NCBI GenBank assembly: GCA_951812665.1
Contig: CATOST010000035.1
Location: 1 to 64,000 of the forward strand
DNA length: 64,000 nt
Source: an uncultured Acidobacteriota bacterium
GTDB taxonomy: Bacteria > Acidobacteriota > UBA6911 > RPQK01 > JAJDTT01
Direction of reading: 5' to 3'
Below are positions 19,801 through 28,956 of the stretch, piece by piece; position 1 is the first letter of the stretch, and the number at the start of each line of letters is the position of its first letter. The notes beneath the pieces are model-generated. The model did not search any database. It was given only the letters and a program-made list of their open reading frames with translations, and was not told where the DNA came from. The translations under genes and the position numbers were made by a program.

Positions 19801-20076
19801 TCGCTGGGGCGAAGGATTCTGGCCGAAGCCCCCTCGGGGGAAGCGGACCGGATCGGATATGCCTTTCGCCTGGCTCTGGCCCGCGACCCCAGCCGCCGGG
19901 AACTGGAGATCCTCCACCAGTTGCTGGACGAGCACCGCAGCGCCTTCGAGCATGACCCTGAGGCCGCCGCCGAGTTCGCCGGGTCCGGCGCCGGGTCCTC
20001 GGCGACCGAGAGGGCCGCCTGGATCGCCGCCAGCCGAATGATCCTGAATCTGGACGAGTTCCTGACCCGGGAGTGA
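16891..20076 (+). CDS. Planctomycete-type cytochrome c protein: PSCyt1 + DUF1549 + DUF1553 with an extra beta-rich insert
   Basis: 1061 residues. After a hydrophobic export signal (about 18-40) comes a single PSCyt1 haem site (Cys71-Cys74-His75 in [10 protein letters not shown]). DUF1549 follows (about 190-400), ending in [13 protein letters not shown]. An inserted region of about 200 residues (about 465-680) contains strands typical of discoidin/F5-F8-like sugar-binding folds ([20 protein letters not shown]). DUF1553 then covers about 750-1040, with [20 protein letters not shown] and [19 protein letters not shown]. It heads a three-gene plus-strand unit with a DUF1501 gene and a GHL10-like gene. 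The insert and the sugar-hydrolase-like neighbour suggest a carbohydrate-linked substrate (inference). Confidence 0.86.
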   Translation: MAETERSGPVSAFWITACRFFVILVALAALLALAPESAATATERKTATMAPPVDRTVGFQTDVLPIFEASCFKCHGPAMAMGGLRLHTRPELLAGGDKGAAVLEGNSAGSRLIRLVAGMDDLKMPLDGEPLSTEQVGILRAWIDQGVVWARGAAVSDRRTPDNTGVKSASGDGHWAFEPVRQDPPPQVADGDWVRNDIDAFVLLRLRSEGLEPSDEADRSTLIRRLHLDLLGLPPTPAQRERFLGDRRPYAYERLVNRVLSSPHFGERWARHWLDLARYADSDGFEKDNVRPHAWRYREWVIDAYNRDLPYDQFVLEQLAGDLLPGATVEQKAATGFHRNTLTNTEGGVDPEEYRVEQVVDRTDTTGLVFMGLTVGCARCHSHKYDPISHREYYQFFSFFNTGIEKNIPAPLPREQVAYRLASQQWEREHEKLLAALEEQRSELKEKLEGTQAVALWEKGLDHSSVEWIPLDLSGYVAAGGAEFSEDETGALLVSGNNPKQDRYTLVANVELRGINAVRLDFPTHESLPSGGPGRSPEGNFVLSEFKIGDARLSNPVKPTGIPVERVYAGYSQKGFEIEKSVDGDPKTGWSVNGPLGTNRDQQAVFVTAQSLGRYGGSSLTLTLEQLHGESHNIGSLSAYVTQAPRKELKQVFPMPVERALAVSAGERSAEQQSAVLDYYVDLNPEVRHRLAAVEGHRRARPRPPGTRAQTLAQNPDPPRTHIHLRGDFLSPGEEVGPNTLSVLPPLEPRGPDPDRLDLALWLTDPSHPLTARVEVNRFWEHLFGRGLVATSEDFGTRGEKPSHPRLLDWLAQEFVAGGWSRKDLVRLIVTSASYRQSSHVRPELMERDPKNLLLARQNRFRVESEATRDLYLAVGGLLEPRVGGKSVYPPLPAGVADLGYGGTEWPESSGTDKYRRGLYIFFQRTVPYPMLMTFDSPDSNTSCVRRIRSNTPLQALTLLNGPLFVESARSLGRRILAEAPSGEADRIGYAFRLALARDPSRRELEILHQLLDEHRSAFEHDPEAAAEFAGSGAGSSATERAAWIAASRMILNLDEFLTRE

Positions 20077-20081
20077 AGACC

Positions 20082-21572
20082 ATGGATACTCCGGAAAGTA
20101 GATCGCCGGCATCCCGCCGAGACTTTCTCACCACCTCGGCCAGCGGCCTCGGGACCGCCGCCCTGGCCTCCATGCTGGCAGGCGAGGGGCTGCTCCAGGC
20201 GAAGCCCGACGCCGGCATCACCAACCCGCTCTTTCCCCGGCAGCCCCATTTCGCACCCAAGGCCAAGTCCTGCATCTTCCTCTTCATGGCGGGCGCGCCC
20301 AGCCAGTTGGACCTCTTCGATCCCAAGCCCAAGCTCATGGAGTTGGACGGGCAGCCGATGCCCGAGTCGTTGCTGGAAAAGGTGAGGTTCGCCTTCATCC
20401 GCAAGGAAACGGCGGTCCTGAAGGGGTCCGGCGCCAAGTTTCGGAAACGTGGCGAGTGCGGAATGGAGATCTCCGACCTGCTGCCCCACATCGCCGGCTG
20501 CGCCGACGATATTGCCCTCATCCGGTCGCTCCATACCGACAGCTTCAACCACCATCCGGGCCAGCTCATGATGAACACGGGTGTGCCCACGTTCGGCCGG
20601 CCCTCCATGGGATCCTGGATCAACTACGGACTCGGGAGCGAGTCGGAGAATCTGCCCGGCTACGTGGTGCTCACGGCCGGCCGGGGCACCAGCGGGGGCG
20701 CCTCCAACTGGACCAGCGGATTCCTGCCCACCAACTACCAGGGCGTGTTGTTCCGAAACCAGGGCGACCCGGTTCTGAACCTGACCAATCCGGCGGGACT
20801 CCCGCACGAGTGCCAGCGTCTGGGGCTGGACCGGCTCCGGCAGCTCAACCAGGAGCGCTTCCAGCAGACCCGGGATCCCGAGATCCTTTCCCGGATCGCC
20901 TCCTACGAGTTGGCCTTCCGGATGCAGTCCTCGGCGCCCGAGCTCATCGACCTCAGCGGCGAGAGCGAGAAGACGCTCTCGATGTACGGCGTGAACCGGA
21001 CCGAGGAGGAGTGGAAGGACAAGCCCAACCGGGGCTACCGGCCGGGCGTTTTCTCCACCTATGCTCGAAACTGCCTCCTGGCCCGGCGCCTGGTGGAGCG
21101 GGGTGTCCGCTTCGTCAACATCTACCACGCGTCCTGGGACCACCACAGCAACCTGGACACCGGACTGGGTTTCAACTGCATGATGTGCGATCAGCCGGTG
21201 GCGGCCCTGCTGAAGGATCTCAAGCAGCGGGGGCTGCTGGACGAGACCCTGGTGATCTGGGGTGGAGAGTTCGGCCGGACTCCTCTGGGTGAGAACCGCG
21301 TGGGCCGGGAGCCGAACACGGGCCGGGATCACCACCCGCAGGCCTTCTCCATGTTCATGGCCGGCGGAGGCATCCAAGGGGGACAGGTGCTGGGCCGGAC
21401 CGACGACATCGGATGGAACCCGGTCGAGGACCCGATTCACATCAACGACCTCCACGCCACCATCCTGCATCTCTTCGGGTTGGATCACGTCCGCCTCACC
21501 CACCGCTTCCAGGGCCGCGACTTCCGGCTGACGGACGTGGGGGGCACGGTGGTTGAGAGACTGCTGGCATGA
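20082..21572 (+). CDS. DUF1501 protein (sulfatase-fold), second copy
   Basis: 496 residues starting at ATG 20082, 8 nt after GGGAG; a GTG at 20073 overlapping the previous stop is possible. It opens with a Tat-like signal (ASRRDFLTTSASGLGTAALA). DUF1501 motifs are all present: CIFLFMAGAPSQLDLFDPKP, CGMEISDLLPHIAG, ARNCLLARRLVERGVRFVNI, LVIWGGEFGRTPLGE, GRDHHPQAFSMFMAGGG and TDDIGWNPVEDPIHINDLHA. It retains the histidines (RDHHP, NDLHATILHLFGLDH) expected of a metal-binding phosphatase/sulfatase-like fold. Function is not established for the family. Translationally coupled to the next gene by an ATGA overlap. Confidence 0.87.
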   Translation: MDTPESRSPASRRDFLTTSASGLGTAALASMLAGEGLLQAKPDAGITNPLFPRQPHFAPKAKSCIFLFMAGAPSQLDLFDPKPKLMELDGQPMPESLLEKVRFAFIRKETAVLKGSGAKFRKRGECGMEISDLLPHIAGCADDIALIRSLHTDSFNHHPGQLMMNTGVPTFGRPSMGSWINYGLGSESENLPGYVVLTAGRGTSGGASNWTSGFLPTNYQGVLFRNQGDPVLNLTNPAGLPHECQRLGLDRLRQLNQERFQQTRDPEILSRIASYELAFRMQSSAPELIDLSGESEKTLSMYGVNRTEEEWKDKPNRGYRPGVFSTYARNCLLARRLVERGVRFVNIYHASWDHHSNLDTGLGFNCMMCDQPVAALLKDLKQRGLLDETLVIWGGEFGRTPLGENRVGREPNTGRDHHPQAFSMFMAGGGIQGGQVLGRTDDIGWNPVEDPIHINDLHATILHLFGLDHVRLTHRFQGRDFRLTDVGGTVVERLLA

Positions 21573-23197
21573 TCATCCGTTTCGGCCGCCGTCTCCTGGC
21601 ACCGGCGGTCGCCGGTGCCGTTTTCCTGCTGTCGGGTTGCGCCGCAGAGGAGGGATCTGAGGCAAGGCCCGGCGGGAAGTACCGATTCATCCTCTCCAAC
21701 GACGGGGGATCGCTGGCGGGTCCCGTGCTGGAAGCTCCCATCGGAGTGGAAGGCCTGGTCAAGCTGGCCATCGAACCTCTCCGGGACACCCAGATCAACA
21801 CCCTGTTCTGGCAATTGGGAACCGACCCCTACCTGGGGTCCCCCTCCCACCGGCTCTCGGACCACTACTCGCACCGGACCGAGGTCGGCTCCATCTGGGG
21901 GACGGAGAACCCTTCCTTCCACAGCGCCGGGCTCTGGCGCATCCGGGAGAACGCGAAACGGTTGATGGAGGCCGGAACCGACCCCGTCGCCGTGGTGGTG
22001 GAGCATGGACACCGGGCCGGCCTCGAGGTCTTCGTCTGCATGCGGGTCAATGACATCCACGACGCCCGCCTGGAGGGTGGGGTGGAGGACCCTCTCATGT
22101 CGCCCGTCAAGAGGCGGCATCCCGACTGGCTCCTGGGCGAGGAAGGCAACCGCAGGACGGCATACAACTTCGCTCTGCCCCAGGTCCGGGAGTACAAGCT
22201 GGCCCTGGCCCGGGAGGCCATCGAGAACTACGACCTGGACGGTCTGGACTGGGACTTCTGCCGGCACCCAATTCTCTTTCCGCAGGGCCGGGAAGCGGAG
22301 GGCGCATCCCTTCTGACCGAGCTGCTGGGGGAAATCCGGCGGTCGCTGGACGAGAAAGGCGAGCGCGTGGGCCGCAGGCTCTCCTTGTCGGTCAGGGTGC
22401 CCGGCTCGTTGGACGAGGCCCTGGCGCAGGGCATGGACGTGAGGAGTTGGCTCTCGAAGGGGCTGCTGGACATCCTCATCGTCGGCTACCAGCCGGGGAA
22501 CAAGCATCGTCTCCCGGTAGAAGAGTACGTGGAGGCGGCTCGGGGAACCCGCACCCAGATCGTGGCCCAGGGCCTGGGGCTCTTCCAGCAGCCCAGACCC
22601 CTCTCGGCCAAGCTGATCTGGAACGAGAAGGACTACTACACGGCCGAGATGTGCCGCGCCGTGGCCGCGGCCCACTACCGGGCCGGCGCCCAGGGGATCT
22701 TCGTCTTCAACAACCACTACCTGCAGGTGGTCCGGGACCGGCAATACGACCGCCTCCCCTGGAAGGAGCTGGGCGATCCCCAGGCCATCGCCCGCAAGGA
22801 CAAGCATTACCTGGCGGATCAGAAAACGTGGGGGGCCGGCCGGCTGCCGCTCGACTTGGCGAAGGCGGGGGACGAGGCGGAAATCTCCCTGGACGTGGCG
22901 GACGACCTGGAAGCGGCCGTGCAGGACGGCGTCCTGGAGTCGTCGGCGCTCCGTCTTCTGGTGGACCACCTGACTCCCCTGGACCGCCTGGAGATCACCC
23001 TGAACGGCCACCCCATCGGGGATCCCGACACGCGGCACGTCTTCTTCAACAAGACCTGGCTGGAGTTCACAGTGGAGCCTCCGCATCTCAAGCAAGGCTG
23101 GAACCGGATCGGCACCGCCGTCCGGGCCCGCAATCCCCAGGTCACCAGTCCCCTTGCCCTCAAGAGCGTCGAGATCTTCGTGGATTACAAGAAGTGA
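21569..23197 (+). CDS. GHL10-like TIM-barrel lipoprotein (putative glycoside hydrolase)
   Basis: 542 residues beginning with a lipoprotein signal (AGAVFLLSGC, Cys24). The central barrel has features of the YngK/GHL10 group: RAGLEVFVCMRVNDIHDAR, ENYDLDGLDWDFCRHPILF and LDILIVGYQPGNKHRLPVEE. The acidic cluster DGLDWDFCRH lies where catalytic acids usually sit in such barrels. A C-terminal beta-sandwich (about 440-540) may bind carbohydrate. The ATG overlaps the stop of the DUF1501 gene (ATGA), so PSCyt1, DUF1501 and this gene form one unit. Substrate unknown; exact glycoside hydrolase family uncertain. Confidence 0.75.
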   Translation: MIIRFGRRLLAPAVAGAVFLLSGCAAEEGSEARPGGKYRFILSNDGGSLAGPVLEAPIGVEGLVKLAIEPLRDTQINTLFWQLGTDPYLGSPSHRLSDHYSHRTEVGSIWGTENPSFHSAGLWRIRENAKRLMEAGTDPVAVVVEHGHRAGLEVFVCMRVNDIHDARLEGGVEDPLMSPVKRRHPDWLLGEEGNRRTAYNFALPQVREYKLALAREAIENYDLDGLDWDFCRHPILFPQGREAEGASLLTELLGEIRRSLDEKGERVGRRLSLSVRVPGSLDEALAQGMDVRSWLSKGLLDILIVGYQPGNKHRLPVEEYVEAARGTRTQIVAQGLGLFQQPRPLSAKLIWNEKDYYTAEMCRAVAAAHYRAGAQGIFVFNNHYLQVVRDRQYDRLPWKELGDPQAIARKDKHYLADQKTWGAGRLPLDLAKAGDEAEISLDVADDLEAAVQDGVLESSALRLLVDHLTPLDRLEITLNGHPIGDPDTRHVFFNKTWLEFTVEPPHLKQGWNRIGTAVRARNPQVTSPLALKSVEIFVDYKK

Positions 23198-23199
23198 GG

Positions 23200-23343
23200 A
23201 GAAGCGGCAGGAGCGGCGTCTTTCAGGCGCCGACCTGGGAGCGGCGTGTTTTACGCGCCGGTTCTCCAGAGCGACATTAAGGCGTAAGAATACGGGGCGC
23301 CTAAAAGACGCCCGTCCTGTGGGCGACTAGAAAGTCGCCCCTC
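23200..23343. repeat. Convergent intergenic region with hairpin-type repeats
   Basis: It contains GGCGCC-type palindromes (GGCGTCTTTCAGGCGCC; GGGGCGCCTAAAAGACGCCC) and one copy of the window-wide hairpin unit (GGGCGACTAGAAAGTCGCCC). It lies between two convergent genes and could serve as a bidirectional terminator. No gene is seen. Confidence 0.6.
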
Positions 23344-24143
23344 CTACGACCTTGCGTCGGAGGCGTCGATTCGCTCGATTCCTGAGTCGTGGGTCTTCAC
23401 GGCTTCCAGCACCAGGGTGCGGCCCGCCAGCAGATCCAGGCTGTGCATCGCGCGGCGCACGTCCTGGTTGGCTTCCCGCTGGCGGGAATCGGTCTCCTTG
23501 CGCATGGTCCGGATCGAGTAGAGCCGCTGCAAGGGATAGAAGAGGAGCAGCGGCCAGCAGGAGCGGCGCAGAGGTCGGTGGTGGCCTGAGTGATCCGGAA
23601 GCCGCTGCGGTGGAGCGCATACCGGATCTGGTAGTAGGTCATGGGGTTGATGTGATCGAAGACGGGAGTGTGGGCAAACTCGTTCAGGGGACGGGGGCAG
23701 AGGGAATAGAACCCGGTCAGGAAGTACTTCAGCCTCGAAGCCGAGTTCAGGATGTTGGGAGTCGAAAGGATGAGCCTCCCCTGCCACTTGAGGATCCGGT
23801 GGCATTCCCGGATGAAGCGGAAGGGGTGCTCCAAGTGCTCGATGCCTTCCAGACAGACGACGTAGTCGAACGACTCATCCGGCAAGTCCAGGGGGCGGTT
23901 CATGTCCAAACCCAGGCACTCCACGCCCTCGCACTTGAAGAAGCCCGGGTCCAGGTCCGCCGCCACCACTTGGAAACCCATCTCTCGCAGGCAGTGGGAG
24001 ATTCCTCCCTCGCCCGAGGGAAGGTCCAGGACCCGGCCCCGGGGCAGGTCTTCCATGAGATCCAGGACCTTGAAGAAGGTCCGTTCGTGGGCAATGACCT
24101 GAAAGCCCTCGGGTTTCTTCCGAGCTCGACTCACCGCTCCCAT
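23344..24143 (-). CDS. SAM-dependent methyltransferase (class I; one frameshift near 23575)
   Basis: Class I methyltransferase fold: motif I as RVLDLPSGEGGISHCLREMG, the acidic loop as VVAADLDPGFFKCEG, motif II/III as SFDYVVCLEGIEHLEHPFRF and LKWQGRLILSTPNILNSASR. After FRITQATTDL the frame is lost, and the natural C-terminus (PLLLFYPLQRLYSIRTMRKE and on) continues in the next frame to the stop at 23344. The family resembles those acting on lipids, quinones or glycans; the substrate cannot be told. The gene lies just downstream of lptFG on the same strand, which mildly favours an envelope role. Confidence 0.75.
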
Positions 24144-24167
24144 TTCAGCACCGCCGCGAAGCTGGTC

Positions 24168-26498
24168 TCAAGTGCGGACCATGGAAAAAAGGAGAATGGC
24201 GCCGGTGCAGAACAGGAGGTTCGGACCCCAGGCGGCCAGCAACGGCGAGAGCAGGCCGTTGGCGCCCATCATGCCGAAGATTCCAAAGGCGCCCCAGTAG
24301 CAGATCCCGATGAGCACCCCGGCCGCAATGCCGTAGAGCGCCCCCTTGCGGCCCATGGAAAAGGCGAAGGGGATGCCCAGGATGGCCATGATGGGCGTGA
24401 CCAGGGGCAGGGAGACCTTGGTGTAGAGATCCGTCTTCAGGTGGTCCACCTCGAAGCCTCCCTGTTGCAGGTCGCGGATGTACCGGCTCAGCTCCGGGTA
24501 GGTCATCTTGCTCGATTCCTTCACTTCACGGGCGAAGTACTCGGGTCCCTCGCTCAAGTCGAAGCCACGGCTCTCGAACCGGATGAAATCCTTCCGCTCC
24601 GGGTGTTCCAGATCCCTGATCCAGCCTTGGGACAGGACCCACCGTCCGGCGTGCCGGTCCCAGGCCGCCTTCTGGGAATAGACGTGCCGTTTCAGCCGTC
24701 CCTCCCGGATGTCCAGGTCGAGGACGGAAAGGTCGCCGAAAAGGCCCCGCTGGGCATCGAAGTAGTTGTAGTGATAGAGCCGCTTCCCCTCGCCGAAGAT
24801 CCAGTTCCGTCCTTGCTGGTAGAAGGTCTGGATGGGACGGCCCTTGATGATGGTGCGCAGGTTGTCCTGCCGCTGGTTGGCGTAGGGAAGGACGTATTCC
24901 TGAAGCACGTAGAGGAAGGTTCCCACCAGCAGAGTCAGCCCCAGCACCGACAGGCTCACACGGTACACGCTGACGCCGCAGGCCTTGAGCGCCGTGATCT
25001 GACCCGTCTTGTCCAGCAGGCCGAAGGTGACGAGGGTGCCGATGAGGATGGCAAGGGGCACCAGCAACATCAGGATGTGGGGCGCCAGGTAGAAGAAGTA
25101 GGAAATCAGCAAGCCGTAGGAACTGTCGTGTTCCAGGACGTCGTCGATGAGGTCGAAAAAGGTGAAGAGATAGAAGAGGGCCATCGTGACCGAGAGGGCG
25201 AGGAAGGAGTAGAGGAGAAAGGTCTTCGCCAGATAGAGATCGATGACGCGAGCCACTCTGGGCCGCATCCGGATCAGGCGGGACCGGCGCGGTTGAAAGC
25301 CGGAACTGCTTCGAATCGTCGAGAGCATCCGCCGGAACCCCCGGGCGGCCCGGGTCAGATTCCGGTCCAGATGGGGGTAGACCTGGCGCCAGCGCAACGG
25401 TCTCGCATCCAGGGCGCCGTACCGGAAAGTGGCCCAGGCCAGCAATCCCGTCAGCAGGTTGGTTCCCCACAAACCCACCAGGGGATGCAGCATCCCACCG
25501 CGGGCCAATTCGAAACCGGTCGCGAAGAGAACATAGTAGGCAAGCGCCACCACCACGCTGGCCACCAGACCGTATCCGCGCCCGCCACGATGATTGCGGG
25601 CTCCCAGAGCGACTCCCAGCACGGCGAAGATGAGCGGCGAAACCGCCAGCGCCAACCGGCGGTTCAGCTCCAGCCAACTCTGGTCTTGGGTGGCGCCCGG
25701 ATCGCCTCGGATCTCCCTCCAGAGTTGGGTTGGCGCCTTGTCTTCGGGACGCTTGGGACCGTTCGAATTCGGTTCCACCGGAGGGAGTTGGAGCGCCAGG
25801 TCCAGAATGCGAAACCGGCTCAACGTCATTTTTTCGGGAGCGTCCCGCGGGGTGTTGTAGCGCAACCCGTCCTCAAGATGTAACTGGATCCGGCGCTTGT
25901 CTTCGTCGATGAGGGCCTCCCCGCCCCGGGAGAGGACGATTTCGGTCTCCGCATCGCTGCCTTTGGAAAGGAAGACCCCGTTCCAGAATCCGTTCTTCAG
26001 GTCCACGTCGCCGGCGTAGAGCACCCAACCCTTCGGCAGCCCTTCGTAGAAGACGCGCGGCTTGATCCGGGAAAGGACCGGCTGGACGCCGATCTCATGA
26101 CGGAGCGTCTGCAGGCTCCAGTTCCCGGCCGGCAGCAACACCAGGGTGAACCCCAGCGTGAGCAGGCTCACCAACAATCCGATGTTGACCACGTGGCGCA
26201 CCATCCGGTGGACGCCGATTCCGCAGGCTCGCATGGCCACGATCTCGCTGTCGGTGGAGAGGCGGCTGAATCCGATCAGCGTTCCGATGAGGAAGGAGAG
26301 GGGGACACTGAAGACCAGGATGCTGGGCAGAATCGAAAGCACGGTCCTGGCGACCGTCAGGATGGGAGCGTCGGCTCGGATCAGGAGCTCGGTCAGGCGG
26401 CCGAACTCCCGGGTCAGAACGGCGAAGGTGAGGAACAGGAGGGTGATCAGGAAAGGGGGCGTGATCTCCTGGTTGATGAGCTTGTTAATCTTGGTCAT
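24168..26498 (-). CDS. Fused LptF-LptG lipopolysaccharide export permease
   Basis: 776 residues made of two YjgP/YjgQ permease units joined end to end. The first (about 1-370) has six predicted membrane helices with a periplasmic domain and the family motif SIVAMRACGIGVHRMVRHVV near its first half. After a basic linker (about 375-410) a second full unit follows (about 415-776), with motif GQITALKACGVSVYRVSLSV. LptF and LptG are normally separate and form the inner-membrane part of LptB2FGC that extracts LPS. Here one chain could supply both halves. The ATG at 26498 is 101 bp from the divergent lipB. Presence implies an LPS-type outer membrane. Confidence 0.88.
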   Translation of the reverse strand: MTKINKLINQEITPPFLITLLFLTFAVLTREFGRLTELLIRADAPILTVARTVLSILPSILVFSVPLSFLIGTLIGFSRLSTDSEIVAMRACGIGVHRMVRHVVNIGLLVSLLTLGFTLVLLPAGNWSLQTLRHEIGVQPVLSRIKPRVFYEGLPKGWVLYAGDVDLKNGFWNGVFLSKGSDAETEIVLSRGGEALIDEDKRRIQLHLEDGLRYNTPRDAPEKMTLSRFRILDLALQLPPVEPNSNGPKRPEDKAPTQLWREIRGDPGATQDQSWLELNRRLALAVSPLIFAVLGVALGARNHRGGRGYGLVASVVVALAYYVLFATGFELARGGMLHPLVGLWGTNLLTGLLAWATFRYGALDARPLRWRQVYPHLDRNLTRAARGFRRMLSTIRSSSGFQPRRSRLIRMRPRVARVIDLYLAKTFLLYSFLALSVTMALFYLFTFFDLIDDVLEHDSSYGLLISYFFYLAPHILMLLVPLAILIGTLVTFGLLDKTGQITALKACGVSVYRVSLSVLGLTLLVGTFLYVLQEYVLPYANQRQDNLRTIIKGRPIQTFYQQGRNWIFGEGKRLYHYNYFDAQRGLFGDLSVLDLDIREGRLKRHVYSQKAAWDRHAGRWVLSQGWIRDLEHPERKDFIRFESRGFDLSEGPEYFAREVKESSKMTYPELSRYIRDLQQGGFEVDHLKTDLYTKVSLPLVTPIMAILGIPFAFSMGRKGALYGIAAGVLIGICYWGAFGIFGMMGANGLLSPLLAAWGPNLLFCTGAILLFSMVRT

Positions 26499-26599
26499 GG
26501 CCGCGCCGCGTCTACCCGATCACCTGTCCCGAGAGCGGACAATCTACCAAAATATTGACGTGACACCCTGGAGAGGAAGTCCACTGCTAGAATCTTGCC

Positions 26600-27220
26600 G
26601 TGATTCTCCACGACCTCGGGGTCCTTCCGTTCGCAGAGGCCTATGCGCTTCAGGACGAGATGGTCCGCCGAGTTGCGGCGGGCCGTCAGGAGGAGACGCT
26701 TCATCTGGTGGTGCATCCTCATGTCTTCACCGTGGGTAGCGGAGGGAACGCCCGGAACCTGCTGGCTTCCTTCGATCCTGACGGTCGTCCCATCGACCTG
26801 GTTCGAATCAACCGGGGGGGCGACGTCACCTATCACGGACCGGGACAGTTGGTGGGGTACCCGCACCTGGATCTGCGGGGACGGGGACGCGACGTCGGGT
26901 TGTACCTGCGAACCCTGGAGCAGAGCCTGCTGGATACGGCCGCCCATTTCGGGGTGCAGGCCTTCCGCCGGGAGGGCCTGACCGGCATCTGGACCCGGCG
27001 GGGCAAGCTGGGGTCCATCGGCGTGGGGGTGCGCCGCTGGGTCACCATGCACGGCTTCGCCCTGAACCTGAACCCCGACCTGCGGTACTTCCAGTTGATC
27101 AACCCCTGCGGCATGGCAGGCTGCCCCATCACCTCGCTGGCAGCCGAGGCGGGAGCCGATCCGGGCATGGAGGAGGTCAAGGAAGTCTACTGGCGCTCGT
27201 TTCGCCGGGTTTTCGGCTGA
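26600..27220 (+). CDS. lipB: Octanoyl-[acyl carrier protein]-protein N-octanoyltransferase LipB
   Basis: 206 residues. LipB moves octanoate from acyl carrier protein to the lipoyl domains of 2-oxoacid dehydrogenases and the glycine cleavage system. Signature segments are present: HVFTVGSGGNARNLL, RINRGGDVTYHGPGQLVGYP and GKLGSIGVGVRRWVTMHGFA, with the catalytic cysteine in INPCGMAGCPITSL and the conserved Lys in RRGKLGS. It starts at a GTG. lipA lies about 8 kb away on the same strand, with the nuo operon between on the other strand. Confidence 0.92.
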   Translation: MILHDLGVLPFAEAYALQDEMVRRVAAGRQEETLHLVVHPHVFTVGSGGNARNLLASFDPDGRPIDLVRINRGGDVTYHGPGQLVGYPHLDLRGRGRDVGLYLRTLEQSLLDTAAHFGVQAFRREGLTGIWTRRGKLGSIGVGVRRWVTMHGFALNLNPDLRYFQLINPCGMAGCPITSLAAEAGADPGMEEVKEVYWRSFRRVFG

Positions 27221-27233
27221 GCGTCGGAAGGGC

Positions 27234-27760
27234 TCAATCCTTTGGCGGCGCCGGCGAGTTCTCCAGGAGCTTCGCCATATCGTAGACCATTCCTTCCCGA
27301 GTGTAGGAGGAGAACTCCAGAATCCCCGTGTCCATCCGGATGGCGTCCTCGGGACACGCCTCTACGCAGTAGCCGCAGAAGACGCAGAGACCCAGGTCGA
27401 TGTCGAACCGCACCGGGTACTTCTCGATCTGGGGGTTGGGGTGCTCACCGGCCACGATGTAGATGCAGCGGGCGGGACAGGCGGTCTCGCACATCATGCA
27501 GGCCACGCATCGGGGCGAGCCGTCTTCCCGCCGAGTCAGCCGATGCAGGGTCCGCAGCCTGGAGGCCAGCGGCCGCCGTTCTTCCGGATACTGATAGGTT
27601 TCGGCGCCGCGGAGATGCCGCGCCAATCCCACCTTGTGGGCCAGATGGATGAACAGGTTGCGGAAGAAGTGGCGCGCGGTGAGCCGGAGTCCCTTCAGGA
27701 TTTCCGGAAGATAGGTGGATTCCAGAAACTCAGCTCGGCCTCGACCTTCTTGATGGCCAT
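27234..27760 (-). CDS. nuoI: NADH-quinone oxidoreductase subunit I (frameshift near 27735)
   Basis: Peripheral-arm subunit carrying clusters N6a and N6b. Two 4Fe-4S motifs are intact: CVACMMCETACP and CVFCGYCVEACP. The reading frame from 27632 lacks the N-terminus. The segment from ATG 27760 (MAIKKVEAELSF) joins to LESTYLPEILKGLRLTARHF after a one-base shift, giving about 175 residues, the normal length for the family. Last gene of the nuo block here, 90 bp after nuoH. Confidence 0.88.
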
Positions 27761-27850
27761 GATCAGTTCCCGCTCATTGTCCGCGGCGGTGTCCGAACGC
27801 CGTGAGACTACGCCGACTGCCTCCCCTCTGGCAAGACGGACACTTCGTCA

Positions 27851-28933
27851 TCAATTCGTTCCCTGCCACAAGAGGACCGCCCCCGTCACCAGGATGTTGA
27901 GGATGGAGAGGGGCAAAATCATGGTCCAACCCAATCTCAAGAGCTGGTCCCACCGAAAGCGGGGCAGGGTCCAGCGGATGAGCATGAAGATGAAGCAGAA
28001 GACCGAGACCTTGAAGAGGAAAGCGCCGACCTGAAGCAGCAGCACTACCGTCTGGGAAAGCGGCCAGGCGGCGCCCCACGGAAACTCGAATCCACCCGGA
28101 GCGAGATAGGGCACCTGCCAGCCCCCCAGAAACAGGGTCGTGACCAGCGCGGCCGCCAGCACCGTCTCCACGAAATCGGTGGTGTAGAACATGCCGAACT
28201 TCATCCCGCTGTATTCGACGAAATAGCCGATGATCTCCGATTCTCCTTCCGGAATGTCGAAGGGGACCCGTTTGGTCTCGGCCAGCGCGGCCGTCGTGAA
28301 CAGGATGAAGCCCAGCGGCTGCAGGATGATGCCCCAACCGGGAAGCCAGCCGAGCAACAGCTCTCCCTGCTGCAGCACCATCTCCTGGAGATGGAGCGTC
28401 CCGTAGACCATGAGCAGGCCGATGAGGGTGGCGCCCAGCGTGATTTCGTAGGCGATCATCTGGCTGGCGGCCCTCAGGCCTCCCAGCAGGGCGTAGTTGT
28501 TGGCGGAAGACCAGCCGGCGAGAACGAAGCCGTAGATCCCCATGCTCATGGTGGCCAACACGAAGAGGAGACCCACGTTCAGGTCCAGGATCTGGAGCGA
28601 CACCGTGTGCCCCCCCAACTCGTAGATCCCGCCGAAGGGTATGACGGCGAAACTCACCAGGGCGAAGAAGAGGGCGATCATGGGAGCCAGGGTATGGACC
28701 AGGCGATTCCCCTGATTGGGGACGAAGTCCTCCTTGGTCAGCATCTTGAGGGCGTCGGCGATGGGGTGAAAGAGTCCCAGCATGCGCAGGCCCAGGATGC
28801 TGGCCCGGTTGGCGCCGATTCGATCCTGCATCACGGCGCTCTGTTTCCGCTCCAGCCAACTGAGCAGATAGACGAAGCCCATGACCACGTTGAAGCAGAA
28901 GAAGACCTTGGCCAGAACGATCAGGGTGCTCAT
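27851..28933 (-). CDS. nuoH: NADH-quinone oxidoreductase subunit H
   Basis: From ATG 28933 a complete membrane subunit of about 360 residues with eight predicted helices. NuoH landmarks are ERKQSAVMQDRIGANRA near the N-terminus, DALKMLTKEDFVP, the loop ETKRVPFDIPEGESEIIGYF that lines the quinone chamber, and RWTLPRFRWDQLLRLGW near the end. NuoH couples the quinone site to the proton-pumping arm. The longer ORF (from 29098) overlaps nuoG and is not used. Confidence 0.93.
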   Translation of the reverse strand: MSTLIVLAKVFFCFNVVMGFVYLLSWLERKQSAVMQDRIGANRASILGLRMLGLFHPIADALKMLTKEDFVPNQGNRLVHTLAPMIALFFALVSFAVIPFGGIYELGGHTVSLQILDLNVGLLFVLATMSMGIYGFVLAGWSSANNYALLGGLRAASQMIAYEITLGATLIGLLMVYGTLHLQEMVLQQGELLLGWLPGWGIILQPLGFILFTTAALAETKRVPFDIPEGESEIIGYFVEYSGMKFGMFYTTDFVETVLAAALVTTLFLGGWQVPYLAPGGFEFPWGAAWPLSQTVVLLLQVGAFLFKVSVFCFIFMLIRWTLPRFRWDQLLRLGWTMILPLSILNILVTGAVLLWQGTN

Positions 28934-28956
28934 CTTGTTCGCGTGCCGGCCCCCCG

